Shown here piece after piece: positions 7,891 to 17,346 of a stretch of DNA of 49,778 nucleotides (within the stretch, counting starts at the first letter, position 1; the number at the start of each line of letters is the position of its first letter). The DNA comes from Cyanobium sp. AMD-g (GTDB lineage: Bacteria; Cyanobacteriota; Cyanobacteriia; PCC-6307; Cyanobiaceae): contig NZ_JAGQCW010000011.1 in assembly GCF_024346395.1 (NCBI RefSeq), forward strand, positions 1 through 49,778, in the 5' to 3' direction. The translations under genes and the position numbers were made by a program. The notes beneath the pieces were generated by a model. The model saw nothing but the letters and a program-made list of their open reading frames with translations. It had not been told where the DNA came from and ran no database searches.

Positions 7891-9534
7891 ATGGCCTGCC
7901 ACTGGGATGTGGTGGTGGTCGGCAGTGGCGCCGCAGGTTTGATGACCTGCCTGGAGTTGCCTGCCCAGCTGCGGGTGCTGCTGCTCAGCAAATCCAGCAG
8001 CCCGCCGTCGGCCAGCCGCTGGGCCCAGGGCGGCATCGCCGCCGTGACCGCAGCCGATGACAGCTTCGCCAGCCACATCGCCGACACCCTCAAGGCCGGA
8101 GCCGGCCTGTGCGATCCGGAGGCGGTGGACGTGCTGGTGCGGGAAGCGCCGGCCTGTGTCGAGCGGCTGGTGCAACTGGGCATGGACTTTGACCGCACCG
8201 CCCAGGGCCTGAGCACCACGCTCGAAGCCGCCCACAGCCACCGCCGGGTGCTGCACGCCCAGGACCGCACCGGCGGCGCCCTGGTGGATGCCCTGGAGCG
8301 GGAGGTGCGGCGCCGGCCGGGGCTGGAGCAACGCAAGGGCATCCCGGCCCTGCAACTGTGGGTGGAGGAGGGCCGCTGCGTCGGACTGCAGGTGCTCGAA
8401 GGCGACCGCCTGCGCTGGTTGCGGGCCGGCGCGGTGGTGCTGGCCAGCGGCGGCGGCGGCCATCTGTTTGCCCACACCACCAACCCGACCCAGGCGAGCG
8501 GCGATGGCGTGGCGATGGCCTGGAGCGCCGGGGCCAGGGTGCGGGACCTGGAGTTCGTGCAGTTCCACCCCACGGCCCTGATGCTGCCGGACGCCCCCCA
8601 TTTCCTGATCAGCGAAGCCGTGCGCGGCGAGGGGGCGCGGCTCTTCGACGCGGCTGGCCGCTCTCCGGTGGCACAGCTGGAGGGGGGCGACCTGGCCCCC
8701 CGCGACCAGGTGAGCCGCGCCCTGGCCCGTTGCATGGCCGATCAGGGGGTGACCCACCTGTGGCTCGACCTGCGGCCGGTGGGCCGCGAACGGCTGGACC
8801 GCCAGTTCCCCACCATTCTGCGGCGCTGCCGTGAGCTGGGGCTGTCGCCCTGCGACGAACCGATCCCGGTGGCGCCGGCCGCCCATTACTGGATGGGGGG
8901 CGTCGCCACCGACCTGCAGGCCGCCACCAGCCTGAATGGCCTCTACGCCGTGGGGGAAGTGGCCAGCACCGGGGTGCACGGGGCCAATCGCCTGGCCAGC
9001 AACTCGCTGATGGAATGCCTGGTCTTCGCCCGCCGGCTGCGCCATCTGACCCCCCAGCCTCTCCCCCCTGAGCCGCAGGGCACGCCCGCCGTGGCCCCGC
9101 GGCTCAGCCAGGCTGAGCTGCAGGCAAGCCCGGACGAGGCCAGCCTGATCTCAGCCATCGGCCACCTGCGACGGTTGTGCTGGCAGGTGGCCGGGGTGGA
9201 GCGGCGCGGGGTCGATCTGAATGACGCCCTGCGCCAGGTCCGCAGCGAACGCTCAGGCCATGAGCGTTCGCCCCTGCTGCGCCGGGCCCACGATCTGCCG
9301 CCCGATCAGGAGCTGCAGCTGCCGCCGGACCAGAGCCGCCGCCTGCTGCTGCTGCAGGATCTGCGCCAGCGGCTGGTGCTGGCGGAGCTGCTGATGGAGG
9401 CCGCCGCCTTCCGGGTGGAGAGCCGGGGCGGCCATCACCGCACCGATGCCCCGACCCCCCAACCGTTCTGGCGGCGTCACACGCTGCAGGAACACGGCCG
9501 ATCCCCCTTCACAGGTCCGGTGGGCCAGGCCTGA
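7891..9534 (+). CDS. nadB: L-aspartate oxidase
   Basis: NadB oxidises L-aspartate to iminoaspartate with FAD, the first step of de novo NAD synthesis; NadA then makes quinolinate. The FAD-binding dinucleotide motif GSGAAG is at residues 11-16. Flavoprotein landmarks follow in order: SRWAQGGIAA, the HSHRR loop, EFVQFHPTAL, REGA-type RGEGARLFD, HYWMGG and GANRLASNSLMECLVF, then a helical C-terminal domain. Length (547) is normal. An in-frame TTG at 7870, preceded by GGGGTGA, is an alternative start adding seven residues. The 3' end faces the VKOR gene with a gap of only 10 nt. Confidence 0.96.
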   Translation: MACHWDVVVVGSGAAGLMTCLELPAQLRVLLLSKSSSPPSASRWAQGGIAAVTAADDSFASHIADTLKAGAGLCDPEAVDVLVREAPACVERLVQLGMDFDRTAQGLSTTLEAAHSHRRVLHAQDRTGGALVDALEREVRRRPGLEQRKGIPALQLWVEEGRCVGLQVLEGDRLRWLRAGAVVLASGGGGHLFAHTTNPTQASGDGVAMAWSAGARVRDLEFVQFHPTALMLPDAPHFLISEAVRGEGARLFDAAGRSPVAQLEGGDLAPRDQVSRALARCMADQGVTHLWLDLRPVGRERLDRQFPTILRRCRELGLSPCDEPIPVAPAAHYWMGGVATDLQAATSLNGLYAVGEVASTGVHGANRLASNSLMECLVFARRLRHLTPQPLPPEPQGTPAVAPRLSQAELQASPDEASLISAIGHLRRLCWQVAGVERRGVDLNDALRQVRSERSGHERSPLLRRAHDLPPDQELQLPPDQSRRLLLLQDLRQRLVLAELLMEAAAFRVESRGGHHRTDAPTPQPFWRRHTLQEHGRSPFTGPVGQA

Positions 9535-9544
9535 GGGAAAGGCC

Positions 9545-10483
9545 TCAGTTGGCGGGGGCTGCAGGGTCCTTGAAGCCGCTCAGGGCGGCGAGCTGGGCGA
9601 GGGTCTTCTGGCCGGAATCCAGCTTGCCCTTGATCTCCCAGGTGGGGAAGCCCTGGATGTTCTTGCTGGCGCAGAGCGCCGCCTGATTGTTGCGGCCATC
9701 AGGCGCGCACTCAATGATCTTGAGCTTGGCCGTGGCCTCCTTACCGAAGAGTTCCTTCTGGTCGTGGCAATGGGGGCACCAGTAGGCCGAATACATCACG
9801 GCGCCCGTGGCGGTGAGGTGCTCGGCGAGGGCCAGGGTGGCCGGGGTGCTGGCGGCGACCACCGGGATCGGCATGCCCGGGCCCGTTGTGGCCTCAGGGC
9901 GATTCATGGAGGTGGCCCAGCCTAGTCCGATCAGGCCGACAGCCAGGGCGGTGAGCACGCCGCGGAAGATCAGGGCCCCGGAGTCCTCCCATTCCCCGCC
10001 GATCAGGCTCAGCACGAACAACGTCACACTGATGGCGGCCGACATCAGACAGAAGGTGCAGAACGCCTTGATCTGGAAGGCCATCACCCCCACCAGCACC
10101 AGGCTGAAGATCGCCATGCCGGCGCTGAGCAGGAACAGGCCCCACCAGCTGGCCCGGTTGACGGTGGTGCGGGCCTCGCCCTTGAGCACCAGCGGCAGCA
10201 GCGCCATCACCAGCACCGCCCCGTAGGCCAGCAGACCAAACAGGGACAGGGGCTGGCCGAAGACACTCCCCCAGGGGCTGTTAAGCACCTTGTCGCAGCC
10301 CTCGGCCCCACCAGGACAACTGAGGTTGCCGATCACGCCCCAGCGGTTCAGGGTGATCGATCCGGTGTCGATCACGCCGATGGTGGCCAGCACGGCCATC
10401 ACCACCCGCACCCAGCGCCGACCCGGCTCGGGTCGGCGGCGCGTCGTGAGGCGGCTGGCGAGGCGGGTGGAAGTCACAGGCAC
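9545..10483 (-). CDS. VKOR-thioredoxin disulfide-forming membrane protein
   Basis: This protein fuses a vitamin-K-epoxide-reductase-like membrane domain to a thioredoxin-like domain and drives disulfide formation in exported proteins, passing electrons to a quinone. Counting from GTG 10483 (312 residues), the loop cysteines are C56 and C63, the active-site CTFC is at 142-145 and the thioredoxin CPHC is at 236-239. About five membrane helices separate them. The frame stays open to 10570, but the additional residues look unstructured and would overlap the rimO upstream region, so the start is uncertain among several GTG codons. It probably replaces DsbA/DsbB in this organism. Confidence 0.93.
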   Translation of the reverse strand: MPVTSTRLASRLTTRRRPEPGRRWVRVVMAVLATIGVIDTGSITLNRWGVIGNLSCPGGAEGCDKVLNSPWGSVFGQPLSLFGLLAYGAVLVMALLPLVLKGEARTTVNRASWWGLFLLSAGMAIFSLVLVGVMAFQIKAFCTFCLMSAAISVTLFVLSLIGGEWEDSGALIFRGVLTALAVGLIGLGWATSMNRPEATTGPGMPIPVVAASTPATLALAEHLTATGAVMYSAYWCPHCHDQKELFGKEATAKLKIIECAPDGRNNQAALCASKNIQGFPTWEIKGKLDSGQKTLAQLAALSGFKDPAAPAN

Positions 10484-10525
10484 GGTCGAGTCGTGGGTCG
10501 ATTCTCGCAGCCGCGGGGGCTTGCA

Positions 10526-10531
10526 TAGGCT
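10526..10531 (+). promoter_or_regulatory. Candidate -10 box of rimO
   Basis: TAGGCT within GCATAGGCTGG lies in the divergent gap between the VKOR gene and rimO, 72 nt before the rimO ATG. Confidence 0.33.
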
Positions 10532-10602
10532 GGACACCGGCGTTTGCGCCCACTCCCTTGGTGCCGGCACGCCGGCCCGTTGCCCCTTCCACCCGCAGCA
10601 GC

Positions 10603-11997
10603 ATGTCCCCCCAGCCCAGCCGAGAACGGCCCACCGTGGCCTTCACCCACCTGGGTTGCGAGAAGAACCGCGTGGACACCGAGCACATGCTGGGCCTGCT
10701 GGCTCAGGCGGGCTACGGCGTCAGCGCCGACGAAAGCGAGGCCCGGGTGGTGGTGGTGAACACGTGCAGTTTCATCCAGGACGCCCGCGCCGAATCGGTG
10801 CGAACCCTGGTGGAACTGGCCGAACAGGGCAAGGAACTGATCATCGCCGGCTGCCTGGCCCAGCATTTCCAGCAGGAACTGCTCGACTCCCTGCCGGAGG
10901 CGCGGGCGATTGTCGGTACCGGTGATTACCAGCACATTGTGGAGGTGCTGGAGCGGGTCGAGGCCGGCGAGCGGGTCAACAGGGTCAGCGCGGTGCCCAC
11001 CTTCGTGGGCGACGAACACCTGCCCCGCTACCGCACCACCTCCGAGGCGGTGGCCTACCTGAAGGTGGCTGAAGGCTGCGATTATCGCTGCGCCTTCTGC
11101 ATCATTCCCAGGCTGCGGGGCGACCAGCGCTCCCGCACGATCGAATCGATCGTGGCCGAGGCCCACCAGCTGGCCGCCCAGGGCGTGAAGGAGCTGATCC
11201 TGATCAGCCAGATCACCACCAACTACGGGCTGGATCTCTACGGCAAACCGCGCCTGGACGACCTGCTGCGGGCCCTCGGGGAGGTGGAGATTCCCTGGAT
11301 CCGGGTCCACTACGCCTATCCCACCGGCCTCACCGAGCCCGTGCTCGCCGCCTACCGGGACGTCCCCAACGTGCTTCCTTACCTGGACCTGCCTCTACAG
11401 CACAGCCACCCGGAGGTGCTGCGGGCCATGAACCGTCCCTGGCAGACCGGGGTCAACGGCGCCCTGCTGCAACGGATCCGCGAGCAGCTGCCCGACGCCG
11501 TGTTGCGCACCACCTTCATCGTCGGCTTTCCCGGCGAGACCGAGGAGCAGTTCGAGCATCTGCTGGCGTTCGTGGCCGAACAGCGCTTCGACCACGTGGG
11601 CGTGTTCACCTTCTCCCCCGAGGAGGGCACCGCCGCCGCCGAGCTCAGCGATCCCGTGCCGCCGGAGATCGCCAGCGAGCGGCGGGACAGGCTGATGGCC
11701 CTGCAGCAACCGATCGCCGCCGATCGCAACGGCGCCTGGGTGGGCCGGATCGTGGATGTGTTGATCGAACAGGACAACCCCTCCACCGGCGAGATGCTGG
11801 GCCGCTGCGCCCGCTTCGCCCCTGAGGTGGATGGCGAGGTGCATGTCAGCCCCGGTGAGGGTGGACTCTGCGCCGCGCCCGGAACGATGGTGCCGGTGCG
11901 GATCACCGCGGCCGACACCTACGACCTGCGCGGCGTGGTGGTGGGGGCCGGCGCGATGGTGCGTGAGGCCCAGGCCGCCGCGCGGAGCCAGGCTTGA
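10603..11997 (+). CDS. rimO: Ribosomal protein S12 methylthiotransferase RimO
   Basis: RimO adds a methylthio group to a conserved aspartate of ribosomal protein S12 using two 4Fe-4S clusters. From ATG 10603 the protein has 464 residues. The N-terminal cluster cysteines are C19 (HLGCEKN), C55 (NTCSF) and C84 (AGCLA). The radical-SAM triad CDYRCAFC is at 159-166, and a TRAM-like domain occupies the C-terminus ([12 protein letters not shown] onward). The HLGCEKN form distinguishes RimO from MiaB. The stop overlaps the TTG of the downstream MFS gene by 4 nt. Confidence 0.95.
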   Translation: MSPQPSRERPTVAFTHLGCEKNRVDTEHMLGLLAQAGYGVSADESEARVVVVNTCSFIQDARAESVRTLVELAEQGKELIIAGCLAQHFQQELLDSLPEARAIVGTGDYQHIVEVLERVEAGERVNRVSAVPTFVGDEHLPRYRTTSEAVAYLKVAEGCDYRCAFCIIPRLRGDQRSRTIESIVAEAHQLAAQGVKELILISQITTNYGLDLYGKPRLDDLLRALGEVEIPWIRVHYAYPTGLTEPVLAAYRDVPNVLPYLDLPLQHSHPEVLRAMNRPWQTGVNGALLQRIREQLPDAVLRTTFIVGFPGETEEQFEHLLAFVAEQRFDHVGVFTFSPEEGTAAAELSDPVPPEIASERRDRLMALQQPIAADRNGAWVGRIVDVLIEQDNPSTGEMLGRCARFAPEVDGEVHVSPGEGGLCAAPGTMVPVRITAADTYDLRGVVVGAGAMVREAQAAARSQA

Positions 11998-13223
11998 GCT
12001 CCGGCAGCCCAGACGGTTGGCTGCAACGACACCAGCGTCCCCTGTTCCTGGTCGCCTCCGGCCTGAGCACCTCCGGATCCTTCGCCGGGCTGACGGCCAA
12101 GGGCTGGATCCTGATGGCCGGCACCGGCAACCCCCTGCTGCTGGCCCTGCACTTCGCCGCCCTGGCCCTGCCCAGCCTTCTTGTCAGCGGCCGGGCTGGG
12201 GTGCTCACGGATCGGCTGGGCTGCGAAACCATGCTGATCCGTTCCCAATGGGGACTGTTCGGCGGCGCGGCCCTGGGGGCCCTGGCCATTCCCCTGCTGC
12301 AGGGGACGGGACAGGTGGTGCTGCTGCTGCTGAGCACGCTGGTGGTGGGCGTGTCCAGCTCCTTCGAGCTCACGGCGCGCAGCAAATACTGCTCCCTGCT
12401 GGTGGAACGGCCGGAGCAGGTGGCGCCCTATCTGGCCAGCTTCTCGGTCGTGTTCAACGTCGGCAAGCTGGTGGGCCCACCGCTGGGGGGCTGGCTCGTG
12501 GCCCTCTCCGGACCCGCCATGGCCCTGGCGATCGATGCGGCGTCGTACCTGCTGCCGATCGCCACCGTGATCTGGCTGCTGCGCCCCCACAGGGAACTGG
12601 AGCAGCGCAGCACGGGCGGTGCAGGGGCCAGCCTCGGCGCCGCCTGGCGGGAGTGCGGCTCCACCCTGCGCCATGTGCTGCGCTTCACCACCGTGGCCTG
12701 CCTGGTGGGCTTCTTTCACCCAGGACTGGCTCCCCTGATCGCCGCCGAGGTGATCGGGCCCTCGCCGCAGGCCCTCGGACTGTTCACCAGCGTGCTGGCG
12801 GCGGGCAGCATCGCCGGCGGCGTGCTGCTGCAGCGCAACAGCCTGGCCCTGAGCGAACGGCCGGTGCTGCTGCTGGGGGGCTGCGCCGTGCTGGTGGCCC
12901 TGGCGCAGCTCGGCATGGCGGCGGCCACCAGGGGCACGGCCGCCCTGGCGATGGCCCTGTTGATCGGAGCCGGCACGGCGGGCCTGCTGGCAGGCTCCAA
13001 CCTGATCCTCCAGGTGGGGGCACCCATGGCCCTGCGCGGCCGCATGGCCGGACTGGGCCAGATCGCCTTCCTGGGTGGCGGCGGGGTGAGTGGCCTGCTG
13101 GCCGCCGCCCTGGCGATGACCCTGGGACTGCAGGCCACCTTCGCCCTGCTCGGCGGCCTGGGGCTGGTGGTGGGGGTGCTGGAACTGGGGCGGAACGGAG
13201 CCCTCAGGCTCAGATCAGCCTGA
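11994..13223 (+). CDS. MFS transporter, EntS-like
   Basis: A 409-residue major-facilitator protein with about 12 hydrophobic segments, a loop-2/3 pattern [10 protein letters not shown] and a second-half counterpart, and an overall resemblance to the enterobactin exporter-like (EntS/MFS_3) branch. It starts with TTG inside the rimO stop (TTGA overlap), so translation is probably coupled. Substrate is not predictable; no siderophore genes are near. Its last 14 nt overlap the convergent 39-residue gene. Confidence 0.82.
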   Translation: MSSGSPDGWLQRHQRPLFLVASGLSTSGSFAGLTAKGWILMAGTGNPLLLALHFAALALPSLLVSGRAGVLTDRLGCETMLIRSQWGLFGGAALGALAIPLLQGTGQVVLLLLSTLVVGVSSSFELTARSKYCSLLVERPEQVAPYLASFSVVFNVGKLVGPPLGGWLVALSGPAMALAIDAASYLLPIATVIWLLRPHRELEQRSTGGAGASLGAAWRECGSTLRHVLRFTTVACLVGFFHPGLAPLIAAEVIGPSPQALGLFTSVLAAGSIAGGVLLQRNSLALSERPVLLLGGCAVLVALAQLGMAAATRGTAALAMALLIGAGTAGLLAGSNLILQVGAPMALRGRMAGLGQIAFLGGGGVSGLLAAALAMTLGLQATFALLGGLGLVVGVLELGRNGALRLRSA

Positions 13224-13329
13224 CGCCCTTGAGCACGACGGTGGCCAGGAAGGCGGCGGTGAGCCCGCCACCGACGAGCGCCAGATAAATCACCACACCC
13301 ACGGCCGCTGCTGCGAGGAACGGGATCAT
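13210..13329 (-). CDS. petL: Possible cytochrome b6-f subunit PetL (39 residues)
   Basis: A 39-codon ATG frame encodes a single-helix peptide: a short N-terminus MIPFL, a hydrophobic Gly/Ala/Val stretch, and a basic tail ending VLKGVRLI. Cyanobacterial PetL proteins are about 30-40 residues with one helix and a tail ending in a KLI-like triplet, which is the basis for the suggestion. PetL is a peripheral small subunit of the b6-f complex. The frame is open upstream to 13482, but that part is not membrane-like. It overlaps the MFS gene 3' end by 14 nt. A different one-helix thylakoid protein cannot be excluded. Confidence 0.5.
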   Translation of the reverse strand: MIPFLAAAAVGVVIYLALVGGGLTAAFLATVVLKGVRLI

Positions 13330-13409
13330 TACAGCAGAGGATCCGCCCCCTCCCACCCCCATGGCCCGGAAGGAGGCGGTAGAACGACCTGACATTTCCC
13401 GAAACCTCC

Positions 13410-13415
13410 TAGGGT
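13410..13415 (+). promoter_or_regulatory. Candidate -10 box of the B12-binding radical SAM gene
   Basis: TAGGGT in the sequence CTCCTAGGGTTG lies 82 nt before the ATG at 13497. It fits the TANNNT pattern seen elsewhere in the window. Confidence 0.28.
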
Positions 13416-13496
13416 TGCGGCGCAGCGGAACCGGCTCAAAACACCCCTTCCACTGCCGCGCAATCGCCCACGGCCCTTCCACAACGCACCTGCAGC

Positions 13497-15107
13497 ATGC
13501 GCACCCTCTTCATCTACCCCGAATTCCCGAAGACGTTCTGGAGCTACGAAAAGATCCTCGAGCTGGTGAACCGCAAGGTGCTGCTTCCGCCGCTGGGGAT
13601 GGTCACCGTGGCGGCGCTGCTGCCCCAGACCTGGGAGATGAAGCTTGTGGATCGCAACGTCCGGGAAGTCACCGAAGCCGAGTGGAACTGGGCGGAACTG
13701 GTGGTGATCTCCGGGATGATCGTCCAGAAGGCCGACATGGCCGCCCAGATCGCCAAGGCCAAGCAGCGGGGTCTGCCGGTGGCGGTGGGTGGGCCCTTCG
13801 CCAGTTCCACCCCGGACGCCCCTGAACTGCAGCTGGCCGACTTCAAGGTGCTTGACGAGGGGGAAATCACCCTGCCGATGTTCATCGAGGCCATCGAGCG
13901 CGGCGACCGCCAGGGACGTTTCAGTGCCGATGGTGAAAAGCCGGATGTCACCGGCACCCCCATCCCTCGCTTCGATCTGCTCGAACTGGACGCCTACGAC
14001 TCCATGTCGGTGCAGTTCTCGCGGGGCTGCCCGTTCCAGTGCGAGTTCTGCGACATCATCGTTCTCTACGGCCGCAAACCCCGCACCAAGGCCCCCGAGC
14101 AACTGGTGGCCGAGCTGCAGTACCTCTACGACCTGGGCTGGCGCCGCTCCATTTTCCTTGTCGACGACAACTTCATCGGCAACAAGCGCAACGCCAAGTT
14201 GCTGCTGCCCGAGATCAAGCGCTGGCAGATCGCCCACGGCTACCCCTTCAGCTTCGCCACCGAGGCCTCGGTGGATCTCGCCGCCGACGACGAAATGATG
14301 AAGATGATGGCGGAGGCCCGCTTCGACAGTGTCTTCCTCGGGATCGAAACGCCCGATGAGGCCAGCCTGGAAACCGCCGGCAAGCTGCAGAACACCCGCA
14401 GTTCGCTGGAGGAGTCGGTCGACCGGATCACCTCCTACGGCATCCGGGTGATGGCCGGCTTCATCATCGGCTTCGACGGCGAAAAGCAGGGGGCAGGCGA
14501 TCGGATCGTGGAATTCGTGAGCCGCACCGGCATCCCCGCCGCGATGATGGGCATGCTGCAAGCCCTGCCGAATACGGGGCTCTGGCATCGACTCGAGAAA
14601 GAGGGCCGTCTGGTTCAGGAAAAAACCGATGCCAAGGGCGTCAACCAGACGAACCTGCTCAACTTCGTGCCCACCCGGCCGATCCGCCAGATCGCCAATG
14701 AGTACGTGGATGCCTTCTGCCGCCTCTACGAACCCAACGCCTACATCGATCGGGTCACCCATTACTACCTGAAAATGGGCCAGCCCCGCTGGCAACAGTT
14801 CGTGCCAGCCGCGGCCTTCGGCAAGGCCAGCCTGCCCAGCTGGACAGACGTCCGTGCCCTGCTGATCGTGATCTGGCGTCAGGGACTGAAGCGCGACACC
14901 CGTGGCCGGTTCTGGCGCTCCCTGCTCACCATCGCCCGCAGGAATCCCAACAACCTGGAGCAGTTCCTGGTGACCCTCGCCCACAACGAGCACTTCCAGG
15001 AGTACAGGGGTGTGGTGACCCGGGAAATCCAGGACCAACTCGCCGCCCTGCCCCCGGAGCCGCCGGAAGGGTCCCGCGCCACCAGCCGCGAACTGCAGCC
15101 TGCCTAG
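13497..15107 (+). CDS. B12-binding domain radical SAM protein with DUF4070-like C-terminus
   Basis: The 536-residue protein starts with a B12-binding-type Rossmann region (RTLFIYPEFP, then a GGPF loop near 98-101). The radical-SAM motif RGCPFQCEFC has cysteines at 178, 182 and 185. A TIM-barrel part (FSFATEASVDLA, VFLGIETP, MAGFIIGFDGE) and a C-terminal domain of the DUF4070 kind follow. Relatives include the hopanoid C-2 methylase HpnP and other methyltransferase or cyclisation enzymes, so the product could be a methylated lipid, but similar paralogues of unknown function are common in cyanobacteria. No hopanoid genes are adjacent. The ATG at 13497 is the first in frame. Confidence 0.88.
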   Translation: MRTLFIYPEFPKTFWSYEKILELVNRKVLLPPLGMVTVAALLPQTWEMKLVDRNVREVTEAEWNWAELVVISGMIVQKADMAAQIAKAKQRGLPVAVGGPFASSTPDAPELQLADFKVLDEGEITLPMFIEAIERGDRQGRFSADGEKPDVTGTPIPRFDLLELDAYDSMSVQFSRGCPFQCEFCDIIVLYGRKPRTKAPEQLVAELQYLYDLGWRRSIFLVDDNFIGNKRNAKLLLPEIKRWQIAHGYPFSFATEASVDLAADDEMMKMMAEARFDSVFLGIETPDEASLETAGKLQNTRSSLEESVDRITSYGIRVMAGFIIGFDGEKQGAGDRIVEFVSRTGIPAAMMGMLQALPNTGLWHRLEKEGRLVQEKTDAKGVNQTNLLNFVPTRPIRQIANEYVDAFCRLYEPNAYIDRVTHYYLKMGQPRWQQFVPAAAFGKASLPSWTDVRALLIVIWRQGLKRDTRGRFWRSLLTIARRNPNNLEQFLVTLAHNEHFQEYRGVVTREIQDQLAALPPEPPEGSRATSRELQPA

Positions 15108-15146
15108 GTCGGAGTACGTTTGATCTGCTGCCTAAGAGGCGCAGTG

Positions 15147-15668
15147 ATGCGGCCATCACACGTCACGAACGCTGGGCTCACCAGGCTTTTTGTCATGGCG
15201 ATCATCGGCGGCGCGGGCCTGCTGGTCCTGGCGTTGACCCGCTGGGACACGATCGGCCCCCAGTCGATGATCTGTCGCCATCGCGATGACCCCACGGGAC
15301 AGATTGATTTCAGGGTGGATGTGGGCCAGGGCGATGACCGGGTCCGCTTTGCTGACGGCCAGATCCTGCCGGTGAAGACGTCCCGCGATCAGATCACGTT
15401 TCTGGAGAAGGAGTCCAACAACTTCCACCTCTCCGACAACGACGGTGATGAGGTCGCCCTGGGCCACGCCCCCACCAGGGAGCAGCTTCCCGGCATCGTG
15501 GCGCTGAAGCCTCCGATGGTGATCCATCCCGACCACGGCCACGACGTGGAGCACCTCACCACGATTGATCGCCGGGCCCTCACCTTCCAGGAAAACGCCA
15601 TGCAGAAAAGCGGTGGGCGCGGGGACCTGATGATGGACGGCCGCTGCCGTCTCCTCGCCTCCAGCTGA
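15147..15668 (+). CDS. Hypothetical protein with N-terminal membrane anchor
   Basis: A 173-residue protein of no family I recognise. One strongly hydrophobic stretch (LFVMAIIGGAGLLVLAL) near the N-terminus suggests a membrane anchor or uncleaved signal. The rest is polar, with short acidic repeats such as RVDVGQGDDRVRF and NDGDEVALGH and two cysteines. The ATG at 15147 follows AAGAGG with 7-nt spacing; a TTG at 15120 and a GTG at 15144 are also in frame. It follows the radical SAM gene by about 40 nt and may share its transcript. Confidence 0.6.
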   Translation: MRPSHVTNAGLTRLFVMAIIGGAGLLVLALTRWDTIGPQSMICRHRDDPTGQIDFRVDVGQGDDRVRFADGQILPVKTSRDQITFLEKESNNFHLSDNDGDEVALGHAPTREQLPGIVALKPPMVIHPDHGHDVEHLTTIDRRALTFQENAMQKSGGRGDLMMDGRCRLLASS

Positions 15669-15691
15669 GTCGGGCCGCGGCCGGTCCCCCC

Positions 15692-16075
15692 CTAGTCCTG
15701 CACGTAGGGCAGACCCTGTGCCAGGCAGAACTCGGCCTTCTGCAGCTCCCGGCCCAGGTACAGCGCATGGTCGAGCCGTGACAGGGGGTGGGGCCCCTCT
15801 GCCTCGGTGAGGGCGATGCCGAGCTCCTTGGCACTGCGGCCCCGGTAGGTGGCCAGCGGCGAGCGCGGGTCGCTGCTGCGGCAGCTGATCACCTCGCCGG
15901 TGTCGGGGTCGGTGGCCAAGCCCCGCGCATCGATGTCGTTGCCGTAGTGCTCGGCCACCAGCTCGCCGGCGGCGGCATCCACTTTGATCAGGAAGTAGCC
16001 CGACGGATCGAGAGCAATGAAACGCTGGGAGAGCGCCTCATCCAGGCTCAGGCGTGGGCACGGGTCGCGGTGCAT
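15692..16075 (-). CDS. DUF4346-like cyanobacterial protein
   Basis: A soluble 127-residue protein with the pattern FIALDPSGYFLIKVD, a central AEHYGNDIDARGL and a tail LSRLDHALYLGRELQKAE. This resembles the DUF4346 family found in cyanobacteria; its role is unknown. The start lies 38 nt inside the upstream acyltransferase gene, so the two overlap in different frames and are probably co-translated. Confidence 0.7.
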   Translation of the reverse strand: MHRDPCPRLSLDEALSQRFIALDPSGYFLIKVDAAAGELVAEHYGNDIDARGLATDPDTGEVISCRSSDPRSPLATYRGRSAKELGIALTEAEGPHPLSRLDHALYLGRELQKAEFCLAQGLPYVQD

Positions 16076-17267
16076 GGGGGGGATCGTAGGCAGCGGTGAA
16101 GGGGAGCTCAGCGTTCATGGCCGCGATCGCCTGCTGCATCTCCTGGTTGGCACCCGGCAGCCACTCCCGCAGGATGGCGTCGAAGCGGGGGTCGTACCAG
16201 CGGTGCAGGCTGGCCCGGGGCTGGGCCACGAAGCCGCGGCGGCGTTTGTGGCTGCCGCCGGCCCCGGGATCGAAGCTCTCCAGGCCCCGCTCGATGGCCC
16301 AGGCGATCGGGGCGTAATAGCAGACCTCGAAGTGCAGATTGTCGAGCTCAATGTCACTGCCCCAGTAGCGGCCCCAGAGTCCGGTGGCATCGTGCACGCA
16401 CAGCGACATCGCCAGGGGCTGCATCGGCTCGCCCCGATGGGCACTGAACAGCACCAGGTGCTGGCGCAGATCGGTGGCCGCCGCCTGGAAGAAGGACTCG
16501 GTGAGGTACTTGCTGCCCCAGGGACCCCAGCGGCTGCAGTGCTGCTCATAGAACCCGTGCATCCGCTCCAGCAACTGCGGCGGGATGTCCTCGCCGGCCA
16601 GGGGGGTGACCGTCAGCCCCGCCTCCGCCACCGAACGGCGCTCACGGCGGATGTTGCGTCGCTGGTTGGCATTGAAGCTGGCCAGATAGGCCTCGAAATC
16701 CCCATGGCCCGGATTGCGCCATTCGCTCTGCTGGTTGATCCACAGCGCGCAGCCGGCGGCCTCCGCCAGCAGCTGCCAGGCAGGATCCACATAGAGGAAG
16801 TTGCAGCTGAGAATCCGCTGCCGCCGGCAGAAGCTGTCGATCTCGTTCAGCATCAACGCCGTCAGGGCAGCGGCGTCTTCGCCCCGGGCCACATGGAAGC
16901 GGTAGCCCTGCACCGGACTCACCGGGCTCATGCCGACGAGCTTGGGGTAGTAGCGCAGGCCGAGCTGGCCGGCCAGCTGGGCGAAGGACTGGTCGAAGAC
17001 GAACTCGCCGTAGCTGTGGCCCTTCAGGTACAGGGGGGCCAGGGCCACCAGCCGCTCGCCGCGCCAGAGCCCCAGGTGGCAGGGCTGCCAGCCCTGGCGG
17101 GGCACGATGCTGCCGCTGGCCTCCAGGTGGTGCAGCCAGCGCCAGCCATAGAAGGGGCGGTCGACGGCGTCTGCCGTTGCCCTGCCATCACCCCCCACCA
17201 ACGCCTGCCACTGGTCTTCAGGGATGTCCTGCGTTGCCTTGTGCCAGCGGACTTGCAGCTCGGCCAT
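16038..17267 (-). CDS. GNAT/FemAB-like acyltransferase (DUF482 family)
   Basis: This 409-residue protein matches the family once called DUF482 (PF04339), a GNAT-fold group distantly related to FemAB peptidyltransferases; the function is unknown. Visible family blocks are PFYGWRWLHHLEASGS near the start, NQRRNIRRERR in the middle, MHGFYEQHCSRWG, and GAGGSHKRRRGF near the end. The ATG at 17267 begins MAELQVRW; the much longer open frame to 17744 is antisense to another gene and is rejected. It overlaps the DUF4346-like gene by 38 nt and is divergent from the gene at 17347. Confidence 0.85.
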   Translation of the reverse strand: MAELQVRWHKATQDIPEDQWQALVGGDGRATADAVDRPFYGWRWLHHLEASGSIVPRQGWQPCHLGLWRGERLVALAPLYLKGHSYGEFVFDQSFAQLAGQLGLRYYPKLVGMSPVSPVQGYRFHVARGEDAAALTALMLNEIDSFCRRQRILSCNFLYVDPAWQLLAEAAGCALWINQQSEWRNPGHGDFEAYLASFNANQRRNIRRERRSVAEAGLTVTPLAGEDIPPQLLERMHGFYEQHCSRWGPWGSKYLTESFFQAAATDLRQHLVLFSAHRGEPMQPLAMSLCVHDATGLWGRYWGSDIELDNLHFEVCYYAPIAWAIERGLESFDPGAGGSHKRRRGFVAQPRASLHRWYDPRFDAILREWLPGANQEMQQAIAAMNAELPFTAAYDPPHAPRPVPTPEPG

Positions 17268-17346
17268 GGCCGGTGGCGACACAGGGGGACGGGGCAGGCG
17301 CAAAACTAACGGTTGACTCCCTGCGACCGAGCGTCCTTTCCCCGCC

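Noticed and set aside
13329..15038. Minus-strand 569-codon frame antisense to the B12-binding radical SAM gene
   Set aside because: Low-complexity His/Gly/Val composition, no motif, and complete overlap with a well-supported enzyme.
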